DNA of 64,000 nt from the NCBI GenBank assembly GCA_024803745.1, contig JANJXV010000002.1, positions 38,027,001 through 38,091,000 of the forward strand, in the 5' to 3' direction. Positions 20,741 to 31,371 of this stretch are shown here, piece by piece. Every line of letters begins with the position of its first letter. The first letter of the stretch is position 1. The notes beneath the pieces are model-generated. The model ran no database searches. It was not told the origin of the DNA and saw only the letters and a list, made by a program, of their open reading frames with translations. This stretch comes from Megascapheus bottae. Its lineage: Eukaryota > Chordata > Mammalia > Rodentia > Geomyidae. Made by a program: the position numbers and the translations under genes.

Positions 20741-22510
20741 TTAGTTCCTGTTTTATTTCCATTTTCACTATTTCCCAGAATTTTCTGAGACTAAATCTTC
20801 TAGACAGTTTAACTAAACAGTTTAAATTACTTATATATCTGAGCAACTAAATGAAACCTAATCGGGTTATAAGAATCCTATTAAAGTATCATTCCTGAGG
20901 AAATAGGAAATCATTGGAGAAATCAGACTATCATCCATAGTTGTAGGTTGGTTTTCAAGCATGTACTTTAAGAATCCTAAAGTCTCTTCTGATTAAAGCT
21001 CAACTGTGACTTTAGAAGGCCAGGGAAGAAAATAGACTGTTGTATGTTACAACAGAGAATGTTGAGAAAGCAGTTATACCCATGCTCTGTCTTGCTCAGG
21101 GAAGTTGGGAGGAAAATTAGAGAAGAAACCACATCCTCCTGCATATCCTCCTCATGGTCGGTCCCACCTGTCCTCACACCTTTTCCTTCAGTCACCTTCA
21201 GAGCAGACAGAAGACAACTCTGTCCCCACTCCTTCCAGCACAGATTGTGACTTGTATTCCTGTAGGAGGCTGGTTCCCAGCTGCCACATCAATAGAGTGG
21301 AACACACTGATGATTGAGCGGGCCATCTGATAGTCTATCCAAGTGAGAGATGTGGTCCATTTAAACTCTCACATAACATTTGCTCTGAAAATGGATTTCT
21401 GCAAAGTTTCCACTTAAATAACTGTGGATTAACTTTTAGTATGGCCAGCACAATCTCAATGTGTGAGAGCATTCAACCTCAATGTGTGGTTGTTGGGCAA
21501 TCACGCATTGCTACAGTTCAGCCTTAATACACAGCTGAGTGCTTATTTTGAAATTTGCAACCAGATTGTAGTAAAGTATTCACTATTGAATGTCCCAATA
21601 CTGAGAGCATTTAAGTCATATCCCTAGGCAGGATAGGAATATTTTTTACCAAAGTGAAGAGTACTGCTGTAAAAGGCCAGACTGGCATGTTCAAAATGTG
21701 CTCCCAACTTACATAAACCGTAGAATGCTAGATCTTTGTATGTGTGTGTGTGTGTATGTGTGTGTGTATTGGCATTCTATGTTGTGATTACTCCTGCCAA
21801 AGTTTTTTTTTTATGAACTTAAAAAGTTTTTTAATATAAAGGCTATATTATCAACAAATAGTAGTTTGAAAGAACCAAATAGGATTTTGGAGATTACCCT
21901 TCTTTAACAATGCCTTAAATTTTTATCTTCATATCCATTCCTCCTTGCTTGCTTTCTCAAGACATTATGGTTTATTGTGTCTCCATGAGGTACCTTGCAT
22001 GTGATTTACACAGTGAATGGCCCTGCTTTCAGAGCAAGTTAATGATATAATATCCCCATTTATATTCAGAGCAGTCAACACTTTCTAGCTCTCAGAATAA
22101 TAAAAGCACCTGCATTTAATATACAAGGAAGAATGGGGAAGCAAATAGCAGATAAGGCACAATCAGGTAAGTGTAATCAGATAAAATATCACAATATTAT
22201 AGTAGATCAGCATCTGGTAATGACTTGAATTTTGAAAGACTGACAAACAGCATAGCCTAAAGCAACCAGGCACCTCATTCAGAGCAACTCTTCCCAGAGC
22301 TGATTGCCCCTCTCATGTGCCTTCTGGCACATTAAGTAGGTAGAGTTTTTTACTTTAACTCTTCTAAAACTACACTGTGTCATTGGAAAAACACTAGCAA
22401 TATTTCTTTTAAGCCCAGATTGGAAAGAAAAGCAAATGATGTATCTCAAACCTTATATCATATCCCTGCAGTTATCACAAATTGATCCAAATCAGTTTTT
22501 ACTAAAGAAA
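20741..22510. other. Unique sequence, no gene seen
   Basis: A somewhat GC-richer patch at 20980-21320 carries overlapping short ORFs in several frames, none recognised. A (TG)n stretch lies at 21739..21768. Confidence 0.5.
21739..21768. repeat. (TG)n microsatellite, interrupted
   Basis: TG units broken by one TA; one of the few dinucleotide arrays in the window not touching a SINE. Confidence 0.9.
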
Positions 22511-22745
22511 CAAAGCTGGGTAGCGCATGCCTGTAATCCTAGCTACTGAAGAAGCTGAGATCTGAGCATCGTGGTTTGAAGCCATTGCTAAGCAGAAAGG
22601 CCCATGAGACTCATCTCCAGTTTACCACCCAAAAACTGGAAGTGGAGCTATGGTTCAAGTGGTAGAGAGCTGGCCTTGAGCAAAAAAGGTAAGGGAGAGC
22701 AGCCAGGCCCTGAGTTCAAGTCCCAGGATCGGAATAAATAAATAC
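22511..22745 (+). mobile_element. B1L-Geo SINE, sense
   Basis: AGCTGGGTAGCGCATGCCTG start, Geo module with GAAGTGGAGCTATGG, tail AATAAATAAATACG. Confidence 0.85.
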
Positions 22746-23434
22746 GTCTTGCAGTATTAGGCAGAGCTTTCATTTCCATCTCTATTTTTGTCTGCATAGT
22801 GTTGACATTTTGTTCTTATTTTCTTGAACAGCAGAAGAAAACTATGCCATTGACAAAAGATTTTTCTCTGAGAATGTCCCAGGCCTTGGAAGTTGGTAAA
22901 CTTAGCTGTGCATCTCAGCCTTGCTGGATCCCTAAAGTATCAGAACCACATAGGTTGGCAAAAGCCTTCAAATTGGCCCAAGTCAGAATGAAACAAATCT
23001 GGTTTGTAGAGTGGAACTTTGCAGTTTTCTTTTTCATTTAAGTTACTCTTTATTGGAGGCCGGTGATCTCTTCATTGAACTTATTTCAGCTTCCCAGGTG
23101 CACCGGAGACAGAAAAAGTGTCTGAAGTCACATGAGAGTGAGGACTCTGGTACAGAAGGACTGGGTAGACCTATGTCCAATCAACCCTGTGACCCGATTT
23201 GATGCAGTGAAGATGGCAGCAGGCCCACACACCTTCCGGAGAGATTGGGATTTGCCTTTATCTGCTGCAGGCGAGTTAGGACATCAAAAAAATGGAATTG
23301 GCAATGGTATCCTCCAAGAAGGGCTCTGTTCTCGTTCCTGTTACTTAAATGTGTGCTGCTGTTTGCTGTTCTGAGGGTGGCAGCCCTCATAAATATGAGG
23401 ATGAATGTGACAAAATAACTGTTTGCTTTTAGAT
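22746..23434. other. Unique sequence, no gene seen
   Basis: ORFs of 60-80 codons in overlapping frames; none recognised. Confidence 0.45.
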
Positions 23435-23459
23435 CGTGCGCGCGCGTGTGTGTGTGTGT
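23435..23459. repeat. (CG)(TG) alternating purine-pyrimidine tract
   Basis: CGTGCGCGCGCGTG followed by TG units, a sequence prone to Z-DNA. CpG-dense for this window. Confidence 0.85.
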
Positions 23460-23518
23460 CTTTGTCTTTGTGTCTCTGTGGAAATAATTGTTCTTCAAAC
23501 ATCTCTCCTTTTCCACCT

Positions 23519-23919
23519 GTCTTGGTTGGACTCTCATGACAAAGTACCAAAGACTGTGATGCACACAGTAGCAATTTATTCTCTCCCAGTTCTGGAAGCT
23601 GAAGGTGAGATCAGGATGACAGTATGGTTGGGTTTTGGTGAGACCTCTCCTCCTGGACTGCAAGTAGAGGCAGAGGTCATCTTGTGTGCTTCTATATGTT
23701 CTTTTTTTTTTTTGTCTCCCAAGTGCAGAAATGAAAAGAGCAAGCCACCCCATAGTGTCTTTTCTTATAATTATTCTAATCTCATATCCAGGCCTGACCA
23801 CCATAACCTCATCTAAATGATTCCTTGCCAAAGACCCCATCTCCAAATGCCTTCAATCATAAGTAGGGGTATGTACATTCTATAAGTGAATTTTGGAGGA
23901 GACACCATTCAGTCCATAG
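23519..23919 (-). mobile_element. ERVL-MaLR LTR, antisense
   Basis: Antisense MaLR blocks: ACAAAGTACCAAAGACTG, GCAATTTATTCTCTCCCAGTTCTGG, GGTGAGATCAGGATGACAG, CAAAGACCCCATCTCCAAAT, GAATTTTGGAGGAGACACC. A T(12) insertion sits near 23701. No retroviral genes. The long minus-strand ORF across it is incidental. Confidence 0.75.
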
Positions 23920-24157
23920 ATCATATTATTGTATTTTTGTGGCAAAGTTAGTAAGGATGAGGCAGAGTACTATCTTCAGAAAGGTCAACATGGAGCAAAT
24001 GTCAGTTGACCCTAGGTCTTGGAGTCTTGTTTGTCATCTCTTCATATTGGGCTTATAGAAGTTAATCAGGGGGAAAAGCATTTGTATCAGGAATAAAGGA
24101 GAAAAAAAAAAACCCTGCAACTTTCCAGATGCTTATGGTGTCAATCTTTCTCTCTAT
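23920..24157. other. Unique sequence
   Basis: Nothing recognised. Confidence 0.4.
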
Positions 24158-24388
24158 TTTTGTCAGTCATGGGACTTGACTCTGCATCTGGACTCTGTCC
24201 CTAAGCTCTTCAGCTCAAGACTGCCACCCTACCACTTGAACCACAGTACCACTTCTGTTTTCTGGTAGTTAATTAGAGATAAGAGTTTCACAGACTTTAG
24301 TACCTGAGCTGGCTTTGAACCTTGATCCTCAGATCTCAGCCTCCTGAGTAGCTAGGATTATAGGTGTGAGCCACCAAGAACAGTCTCT
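24158..24388 (-). mobile_element. B1L-Geo SINE
   Basis: Antisense Geo module (GTCAGTCATGGGACTTGAC) and B1-like half (CAGATCTCAGCCTCCTGAG, TAGGTGTGAGCCACC). Confidence 0.88.
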
Positions 24389-24399
24389 TTTACATTCTT

Positions 24400-24622
24400 T
24401 CCTTTGGTGGTGGTATCAGGGTTTGAACTCAGGGCCCAGTACTTGCTAGGGTGGCACTCTAGCACTCTAGCCACACCTCCAGCATCATTCTGTACTGATT
24501 ATTTTTGGAGATGGAATCTAGCCAGCATTTCTTCCTGGACCGGCCTCTTAACCACCCAGTTCCCCAGATCTCAGCTTCTTGAGTATCTAGGATTATAGAT
24601 TTGAGGCTCCAGTGCCTGCCTC
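24400..24622 (-). mobile_element. Old tRNA-plus-B1-like SINE, diverged
   Basis: TTTGGTGGTGGTATCAGGG, GAACTCAGGGCCCAGTACTTGC, then GAGATGGAATCTAGCC and CAGATCTCAGCTTCTTGAG. It appears older than the Geo families. Confidence 0.5.
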
Positions 24623-25602
24623 CTCGTACTTTCTATTACACTTTCTACTCTTAGAACCACCTGGATTGGTCACTTCTTTAAAAATGATAAATTAACTCAT
24701 AAGGGCAAATTCATACGCCCAGGAACTTTTCAGTCATGTTTTGAATGCCATGGTTGCCAAGGCAACTGATTTTCAGAAGATTTGTTATAACAAGATTAGA
24801 ATGCATGAAAGAGCTTGTGGAAAATCATGGGTTAATTGCAACACCCTGTATTCCAAGCATTACATTTAGTATATTCTTTTTTTTTTTCTTTCACATAATC
24901 CATCATTGAATGCTTTGGGGAGATGGATTGAGATTTACATTTTACAATTGAAACAGTGAGCTTCTTCAAGGTCATGAGATGAGATCTAGATTATCAATTT
25001 AAGCATGAATTGTACAATACTGAAAGTTGAATATGCCATCCCCAATAGCTTAAGAAAAATACATAGCCTGAAATGAACAATTAAAGAGGCCTATTGTTAT
25101 TATTTTTAAGTTGTCATTATATGAATCTAGGCCATAAAGAGCAATGCTAGCCACCCACACTAAAAAAAGAAAAGTATTTCTATCTGATTTGTGTGGATTT
25201 GCAGCATGCAGTTTAGATAAAGCATGATTAACATTCTTTCACCTTTTGAATTAAAAACATTTCTGCTTTTGCATGAACCCACATGAAGAAGCATCTCATA
25301 AGTAGCAATGGAGAGAATGCCACCAGCTCAGTTGCTTGTTGTTTCCACCTCCATTCCTCAGTCTTCAGCGTTCTCTTCTTAGAAGGGATGCTGATACAGG
25401 AAGTAGTAACAGAGCAGTTTAACATATGGTCTGAGTACTAAGATATATTTTGTATTAAAATATAGCACAATTATGCTGTAGTTGAATGCGAAGCATAGGC
25501 CTTTCTACTTTAAGACTCCATCATCTCATTTTGAGTTTGTGAAATGATAGTGGGAAATAGACTGAAGTAAAGACTAGAAGATGTATGGCTTTAAAGACAT
25601 TC
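24623..25602. other. Unique sequence with a perfect RFX-type X-box
   Basis: AT-rich, no gene. The X-box (24753..24766) is listed separately. Around 24915-24985 a weak MIR-like core (ACATTTTACAATTGAAACAG) is visible. Confidence 0.45.
24753..24766. promoter_or_regulatory. Palindromic X-box (RFX factor site)
   Basis: GTTGCCAAGGCAAC is two perfect half-sites, GTTGCC and GGCAAC, with a 2-bp spacer; it matches the RFX consensus GTNRCC(0-3)RGYAAC exactly. Occupancy cannot be judged from sequence. Confidence 0.6.
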
Positions 25603-25902
25603 TTTTTTTTTTTTTTTTTTTTTTTTTTTGGTGAGTCATGGAACTTACTTGGCCTGAGTACTGTTCTTGAGCTCTTCAGCTCAAGGCTACTCCCCTACCC
25701 CTGGGCCTTTGCCTTGTCCCTGAGTTCTTCAGCTGAAGGCTACCACCCTACCCTTGAGCCAAGCCCCACTGCCCGTTTTCTGGAAGTTAATTGGAGGTAA
25801 GAGTTTCAGGTCCTTTTGTGCCTGGGCTGGCTTTGAACCTTGATCCTCAGATCTCAGCCTCCTGAGTAGCTAGAATTACAGGCGTGAGCCACTGTGCCCA
25901 GC
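25603..25902 (-). mobile_element. B1L-Geo SINE with internal duplication
   Basis: T(27) tail complement, then antisense modules. About 65 bp of the Geo module is duplicated (GAGCTCTTCAGCTCAAGGCT near 25669, then GAGTTCTTCAGCTGAAGGCT near 25722). The target-site duplication AAGACATTC is at 25594..25602 and 25903..25911. Confidence 0.9.
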
Positions 25903-26007
25903 AAGACATTCCTTCTTAAAGAAGGTAAATATTACCAGCCCAAATTTGTGATTACTTCTTAAGGACTGAATATATAGGTTTTTCCTCTATGTATAATTTG
26001 CATTGAA

Positions 26008-26008
<1 letters not shown>

Positions 26009-26051
<43 letters not shown>
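26009..26051. repeat. (TG)n microsatellite
   Basis: About 21 units, abutting the 3' end of an antisense Geo fragment. Confidence 0.97.
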
Positions 26052-26052
<1 letters not shown>

Positions 26053-26138
26053 GTGGTTGGGCCTAGGACCTAAACTTTGAGCCTATGTGCTGTCCTTGAG
26101 CTTTTGTACTTAAGGCCAGTGCTCTATAAGTTAGATTT
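26052..26138 (-). mobile_element. Geo-module fragment of a SINE
   Basis: GGACCTAAACTTTGAGCC, TGTGCTGTCCTTGAGC and GGCCAGTGCTCTATAAG correspond to the Geo module in antisense; the rest is lost. Confidence 0.65.
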
Positions 26139-27316
26139 GAGACCAAGGGAAATATTTTGAGCTTTCCTTTGTTAGTGCATACTGCAAATCTAAACTTGAT
26201 ACATTGCAAGTTTCTGAAATTAGAAAAGATTAGATCCTCAGATCTTTAAATTTGGGCTGCCTGTTCACGGGAAGCTATTTAATTTTCTGCTTCAGACTTC
26301 TTTTAAAAGCATGCTATATCCCCTGGCAGACTAGTCTTAATTTTTACTTTGAAAGATAGTTTAGTTCTCCATGGTCTCTCCAATAGTATCTAATCCCATA
26401 TCATAATGTATAGTAGACATTAATACTACAAAGTTTAAATTTCCAAGCCGTGGAGTGACAATGCTGGTGTTAAAAGGTTATGGAAAATCCTATGACCTCC
26501 AAAGGTGAGAGGGGTCTTAATACTTGGCAGAAGTGTCTCCACCCTGGGACACTGGCCCAGAGAAATTGGCCCTGGACCTACTGGCCTTACCATAGGATAA
26601 CTAAAACTAAGTAAATAAACAAGCAGATGAAAGCAAAGAAATACTATTTTGTACCAGATTTAATAATAAAATATATAAATAATAAACAGTACATAAAGAA
26701 ATATTTTAGCTATTAGAAAATTTTGTGATATGATGGGTATGAATATCACCCAATAAATTATTGTTATAAACTATAAGTAAATAAATCTAAATAGATGTCT
26801 AAGGAACCATATTTCATTGGAGATAAGAAATTGTTAAAAGATTAGTGGAGAAAACCCATCTGAAAAAAAAATAGTAACTTAGCTGAATAATGAGTATTCC
26901 AATTAACATATTCTACAAATCTATCAATACTGTGGCTTAGCATTTCCTTGTTCTCCTCTGAAATTAATAATGACAGATACCAAGACCCTATTAATATTTT
27001 AATAGTCTAATAGGCACTGACAAGCATGCAGTGGGGAAGAATGTAAATCAGTTGTGAGGGATGTCTGGCCATCTCAGAACAGTTTGCATACGGAAGAGCT
27101 TTCCTTTCTTAACCTCAGCCTCTGTTTTGTCCCATCCCTCCACCCAATTCCAGCAGCAGGCCTACTTTTGAAGCAGAAGGATGTGGCTATACAAAGTAAA
27201 GCTCATAGAGTATTTAGGATATGTTAGGCTCACTATGTATTTGAAGAAATACTTATGTTCATCTTATTATGAATCCTCCAATGCTCTGTTATCTGAAAAA
27301 TATTAAGAACTTTTAT
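26139..27316. other. Unique AT-rich sequence
   Basis: No gene or recognised repeat; A-rich blocks near 26640-26800. Confidence 0.45.
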
Positions 27317-27547
27317 AGCTGGGTGGCTCATGCTTGTAATCCTAACTACTCAGGAGGCTGAGATCTAAGGATCACAATTCAAAGCCAACCAGGACAGGAA
27401 AGTCTGTGAGACTCTTATTTCCAAATAACCTCCCAAAGGCCACAAATGGAATTGTGGCTTACATGGTCGAATGCTGAACTTGAACAAAAAATACAGGGAC
27501 AGCATCTAGGCCCTGAGTTCCAGCCCGGGAATAGGAAAGGAAAAAAA

Positions 27548-27549
<2 letters not shown>
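27317..27549 (+). mobile_element. B1L-Geo SINE, sense
   Basis: AGCTGGGTGGCTCATGCTTG start, Geo module with TTGTGGCTTACATGG, A(9) tail running into a GT array. Confidence 0.85.
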
Positions 27550-27589
<40 letters not shown>

Positions 27590-27601
27590 GTGTGTGTGTG
27601 T
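27550..27601. repeat. (GT)n microsatellite
   Basis: About 25 units with one CC interruption, directly after a SINE tail. Confidence 0.97.
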
Positions 27602-27784
27602 CCATCCATTTATCCATGGAACTTTTACAAAGACTGTAGGAGTTTGAAGAAAACAGGTTTGTTTTTATTCTAGTCTGGGCTCTGTCCTTGCTCTAGTATC
27701 ATTTCCATTTGTTTCTCATAGAAATGATGTAATGTGTTTAGACTACTGGACTTCTTGCTTACAGGAAACACTAAAACTGAATGA

Positions 27785-27905
27785 GAAGAAAGGGTGACAT
27801 TGTCCAAAAAGAAATATACTTATTACCTGAGAGTACATTAATATAGCTGTAATCCCTCTGTACGTCACCTTTTATTCTTCAATAAAGAATAAAATTTGAA
27901 AAAGC
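27785..27905 (+). mobile_element. LINE-1 3' UTR end, older subfamily
   Basis: GAAGAAAGGGTGACATTGTCC, AAAAAGAAATATACTTATTACC, CTGTAATCCCTCTGTACGTC, then an AATAAAG-rich end. It matches the L1 type at 57650 and, in antisense, at 11434. Confidence 0.7.
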
Positions 27906-28619
27906 TTGAATGATAGGAAAATCATAATTACTACATGTAAAGTACTTAGAGTGGTGTCCAGCCCAAACTAGGTCCTATTTTATGAGGCTTTTTTGTTTCT
28001 TTTGTTTTTCTTTTCTTGTGTTTTGATTCTGAGAGGTCTATTTCCACAGGACACTTGCTTGGCCTTCCTGAGTGTGTCATAATAAATATTTTGCAGCTTG
28101 CATATGACTTGTCTCAGGTAGAGTTTGAAGTTGAGGATGATTAATAGTTCTTGCCTATAAGAATTTTCCCATATAATTTAATACCAGTAGAGATTGTTCT
28201 TGAGAGATGCAGGGTGGCTCCTGAAAGCTATTATTAGATATTTTTGTATAATCATTTGTCAGAGACCACATGGGATGGAGAGAGATAATGGAACCAATAT
28301 GAAGTATTCCTTAGTTGAAATTCCAAATCTAAGTATCACAACTAAGTAAGGTTGCAGATGGTGGAGGTGGAAGGAGAAGCCAATAGCAAAAGAGACATGA
28401 TTCCAGAACAAAAGAAGAAATGGATTTTTGTTTAGCAAGAAGCAAGAATCATTATGCTCACCCCAAGACTAATATTCCCCAATGTAGGTTTGGCAATGAC
28501 TCATGGAATCAGTATAAGATCAGACTTTGTTTTGTTCATAGAGCATTCTTTTTTTTTTCCAATGATGACTTATATTAATCATTTGATTAAACTTAAGAGG
28601 TTTTAAAAAACACACATAC
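27906..28619. other. Unique sequence, MIR trace at its start
   Basis: TGTAAAGTACTTAGAGTGGTG near 27938 resembles the 3' part of MIR. The remainder is unassigned. Confidence 0.4.
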
Positions 28620-28806
28620 GGGGCTGGGAGTTTGGCCTAGTGGTAGAGTGCTTGCCTAGCATGCACAAAGACCCAGGTTCGATTCTTCGGCATCACATAC
28701 ATAGAAAAAAGACGGAAATGGTGCTGTGGCTCAAGTGGTAGAGTTCTAGCCTTGAGAAAGTCCGAGGACAGTACTCAGGCCCCGAGCTCAAGTTCAGGAC
28801 TGGCAG

Positions 28807-28807
<1 letters not shown>
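28620..28807 (+). mobile_element. IDL-Geo SINE, sense
   Basis: GGGGCTGGGAGTTTGGCCTAG start; little divergence. The tail is replaced by a (CA)n array. Confidence 0.93.

Positions 28808-28847
<40 letters not shown>
28808..28847. repeat. (AC)n microsatellite at a SINE 3' end
   Basis: About 20 units grown directly from the tail position of the preceding IDL-Geo. Confidence 0.97.
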
Positions 28848-28850
<3 letters not shown>

Positions 28851-29363
28851 CCTCTGCTACTTAGTTTCACTGACTAGGATTAGGATCCTTCTTTTCTCAG
28901 GTCCTGTCCAGCTCCCATATTAAAATTCTTCATAATTCCTGGTCATTCTGAGCATTTCAGGCCTCACCGACTCTCATGAAACCATTGTACCAAGCACATA
29001 TGATTGGAATTGGTCACCTTCTTGCCCCTCGCTGTTGCTCCAACTTTTCCTCAGGTTCTCCTCCAGTATTAAACTCCATTAAGCTCCAGTGGAGCTTTTT
29101 CTTCTTTCACACATCCATTCAGTTCTATTCTCTTTAATTCCATGACACACTGAACAAAGTGTATTTATAGGATTATACTGATTTGTATTTTTCAGGATAC
29201 ACTATAGTGTTCTGCACTGATGACAGGGTCTGGGCCTTTGTTTTTCTATGCCTCACAAATAATATGTGCTGATGTCAATACGTTCTTTCAGCAAAGAAGT
29301 ACCTCAAAGTCAGTAGGAGCTTCTGATATGAAAGATATTTATGTTAAAAAAATAAATAGTTGT
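28848..29363. other. Unique sequence
   Basis: No gene seen. Confidence 0.4.
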
Positions 29364-29593
29364 GCTGGGTGCTGCTGGTGGTTCATGCCTATAATTCTAG
29401 CTACTCAAGGAGCTGAGATCCAAGGATCATGGCTCAAAGCCAGTGTTGACAGAAAGTCTGTGAAACTCTTATCTCTCCTTAACTACCAAAAAGCTGAAGG
29501 TGGAGCTGGGGCTCAAATGGTATAGTGCTAGCCTTGAGCACAAAAACTCAGGGACAGTGCTCAGACCCTGAATTCAAGCCCCCAAACTGGCAT

Positions 29594-29596
<3 letters not shown>
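29364..29596 (+). mobile_element. B1L-Geo SINE, sense
   Basis: GCTGGGTGCTGCTGGTGGTTC start; Geo module with GAGCTGGGGCTCAAATGG; (CA)n in place of the tail. Confidence 0.87.

Positions 29597-29645
<49 letters not shown>
29597..29645. repeat. (CA)n microsatellite at a SINE 3' end
   Basis: About 24 units, preceded by CATGCGCA. Confidence 0.97.
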
Positions 29646-29646
<1 letters not shown>

Positions 29647-31167
29647 TGTTTGCAGTTTAAGTATGCTTTAGTAAATGTGTGTAAAGTAATTGACTTGGTG
29701 TTGATAATGGGACGACTTGGCAGTGGCACGGTGGTGAGGAACTGGTCTCAAGGTTCACAAGCTGGAATTCCAGGCAGAGCTCTGCAGAGAACCTTGCTAT
29801 AGTACCTAGGAAATTTGCCCTTTCTGGTCTTAATCATTTTCATTTTATTAAATAGATAGGTTGAAGTAATCATAAATGAATTCCAGGATATTCAAGCTCT
29901 GAAATGTACTGGTATGAGATGATTTACCACGGCCAAAGCCCTAGTCTCTATAGCACAGATAAAGATACTCATACAGTTATTGCATCCATCAGATTTGGGA
30001 TTCTCTAGAACTTTTCCTTGTTTCTCCCTTTCATAATCATCCCCACTTCCCTCTAGTCCTGTCCTGTGGGGTTTGTCTTGAAGCTTCAGTATATTTTGAA
30101 CACAGTGTGGTGTTCCATGGCTTTCTGGCTCTTCTTACAATGTGACTTTGCTTCCCTTTGCTCATTCAACCTCCCGTCTCTAGCCAACCTGCATCACCAA
30201 CTGGTTCACACTGTCTTTAAGGGTTTTTGCCTCATCTTCATTTTTTGGTGTGAAAGCTATAGAAGGCCACTGTACCATCAACTCATCTTCCTTTTTTCTC
30301 AATATTTACTTAGAATTCTCTCACTTTTATTACGGTAATTGTACTAAGTACTATTTACTGAATGTTTCTTATTATGGGCCATTATTATGATAAGCATTCA
30401 CTTATGTCTCTAATCACATCTCTCATCATTTGCACTGCTCCTAACCTGTAGTTTCAGTCATTTAAAAAAGGAAGAAGTATTCTCAGAATGTTTAGGTAGC
30501 TTGACCAGAATGTCTACTCCAAAGTGAATGCAGTTTACAGTGTAGCATAGTTAAGTCTTAGAAATTGTTGGAGGAAAAAAATGTTCTGTGCAAGTACTCC
30601 AGCATTTGGAGGTTGATTCTGAGACTACCCTAAGTTTTCAAAGTATCCTTTAGCATCTTTATTTACTCTGCTTGTTTGGTTGGTAATTAGATGAGATTGC
30701 AGCTCAATTATTAAGGAACATTTGGCGACTATTTTTCACTCTGGGGTCAACTTCAGTGTTCTTAGAACATTTTACTCAGATTATAGTCTTCTGAAAAGGA
30801 AGACTGCCAACAGGCTTTAACTTGGAAGGGGCTAAGATTGGCTCATCGGGAACATGAGTGATGTGGCTCATGACAAGAGGTTCCGGAAGGGATGAGCTAT
30901 GAGGCACTGTGACAGGATGCCTTTACTTTGGGGACTAAGTTCAGGTACCTGAATATTTTCCACTTATCTTTGTGAACAGGCTATGTAGTGGAAACTTTGA
31001 ATTTTGACTTTGAGCAATGACAATATAGAGATTTTTCTCATTCTTTCTCATTTAGTTTTGCATTGCCATTGTATAGTATGGACAGTATCATGGGATGCTT
31101 CACAGAAACAGAATCTAAAAATAGACCATGTAAGGTTGTGTCAACATAGTTCCTTGGTTTAAAAATT
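29646..31167. other. Unique sequence with a MIR fragment
   Basis: No gene. The MIR-like part is listed separately. Confidence 0.45.
30350..30520 (+). repeat. MIR SINE fragment
   Basis: TATTTACTGAATGTTTCTTATTATGGGCC, GATAAGCATTCAC, TAATCACATCTC and GGTAGCTTGACC follow the order of the 3' half of mammalian MIR, with indels. Confidence 0.5.
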
Positions 31168-31371
31168 TTTTTTTCTTTTTCTTTGCCAGTCCTGGGCTTA
31201 AGCTCATGGCCTAAGCACTGTTCTTGGCTTTTTCTCAAGGTTAGAGCTCTATCACTTGAGTCTCAGCACTAGTTCTGGCTTTTTCTAAGTATTGTGGTAC
31301 CAAGGAATTGAACCCGGGTCTTCGTGCATGCTAGGCAAGCACTCTTCCACTAGGCCAAACTCCTGGCCCAT
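31168..31371 (-). mobile_element. IDL-Geo SINE
   Basis: Full-length antisense copy with T-rich tail complement. Near-identical flanks TGGTTTAAAAATTTTTT and TGGTTAAAATTTTTT form a probable target-site duplication. Confidence 0.92.

Noticed and set aside
20977..21317. Cluster of overlapping ORFs on both strands as a possible gene
   Set aside because: Three frames open over the same 300 bp reflect low stop density in GC-richer DNA; no frame shows a recognisable motif.
23181..23846. 221-codon ORF on the minus strand, the longest in the window
   Set aside because: It runs through a MaLR LTR, a poly(T) tract and a TG/CG repeat. The translation has a Thr-His repeat from the microsatellite and no domain.
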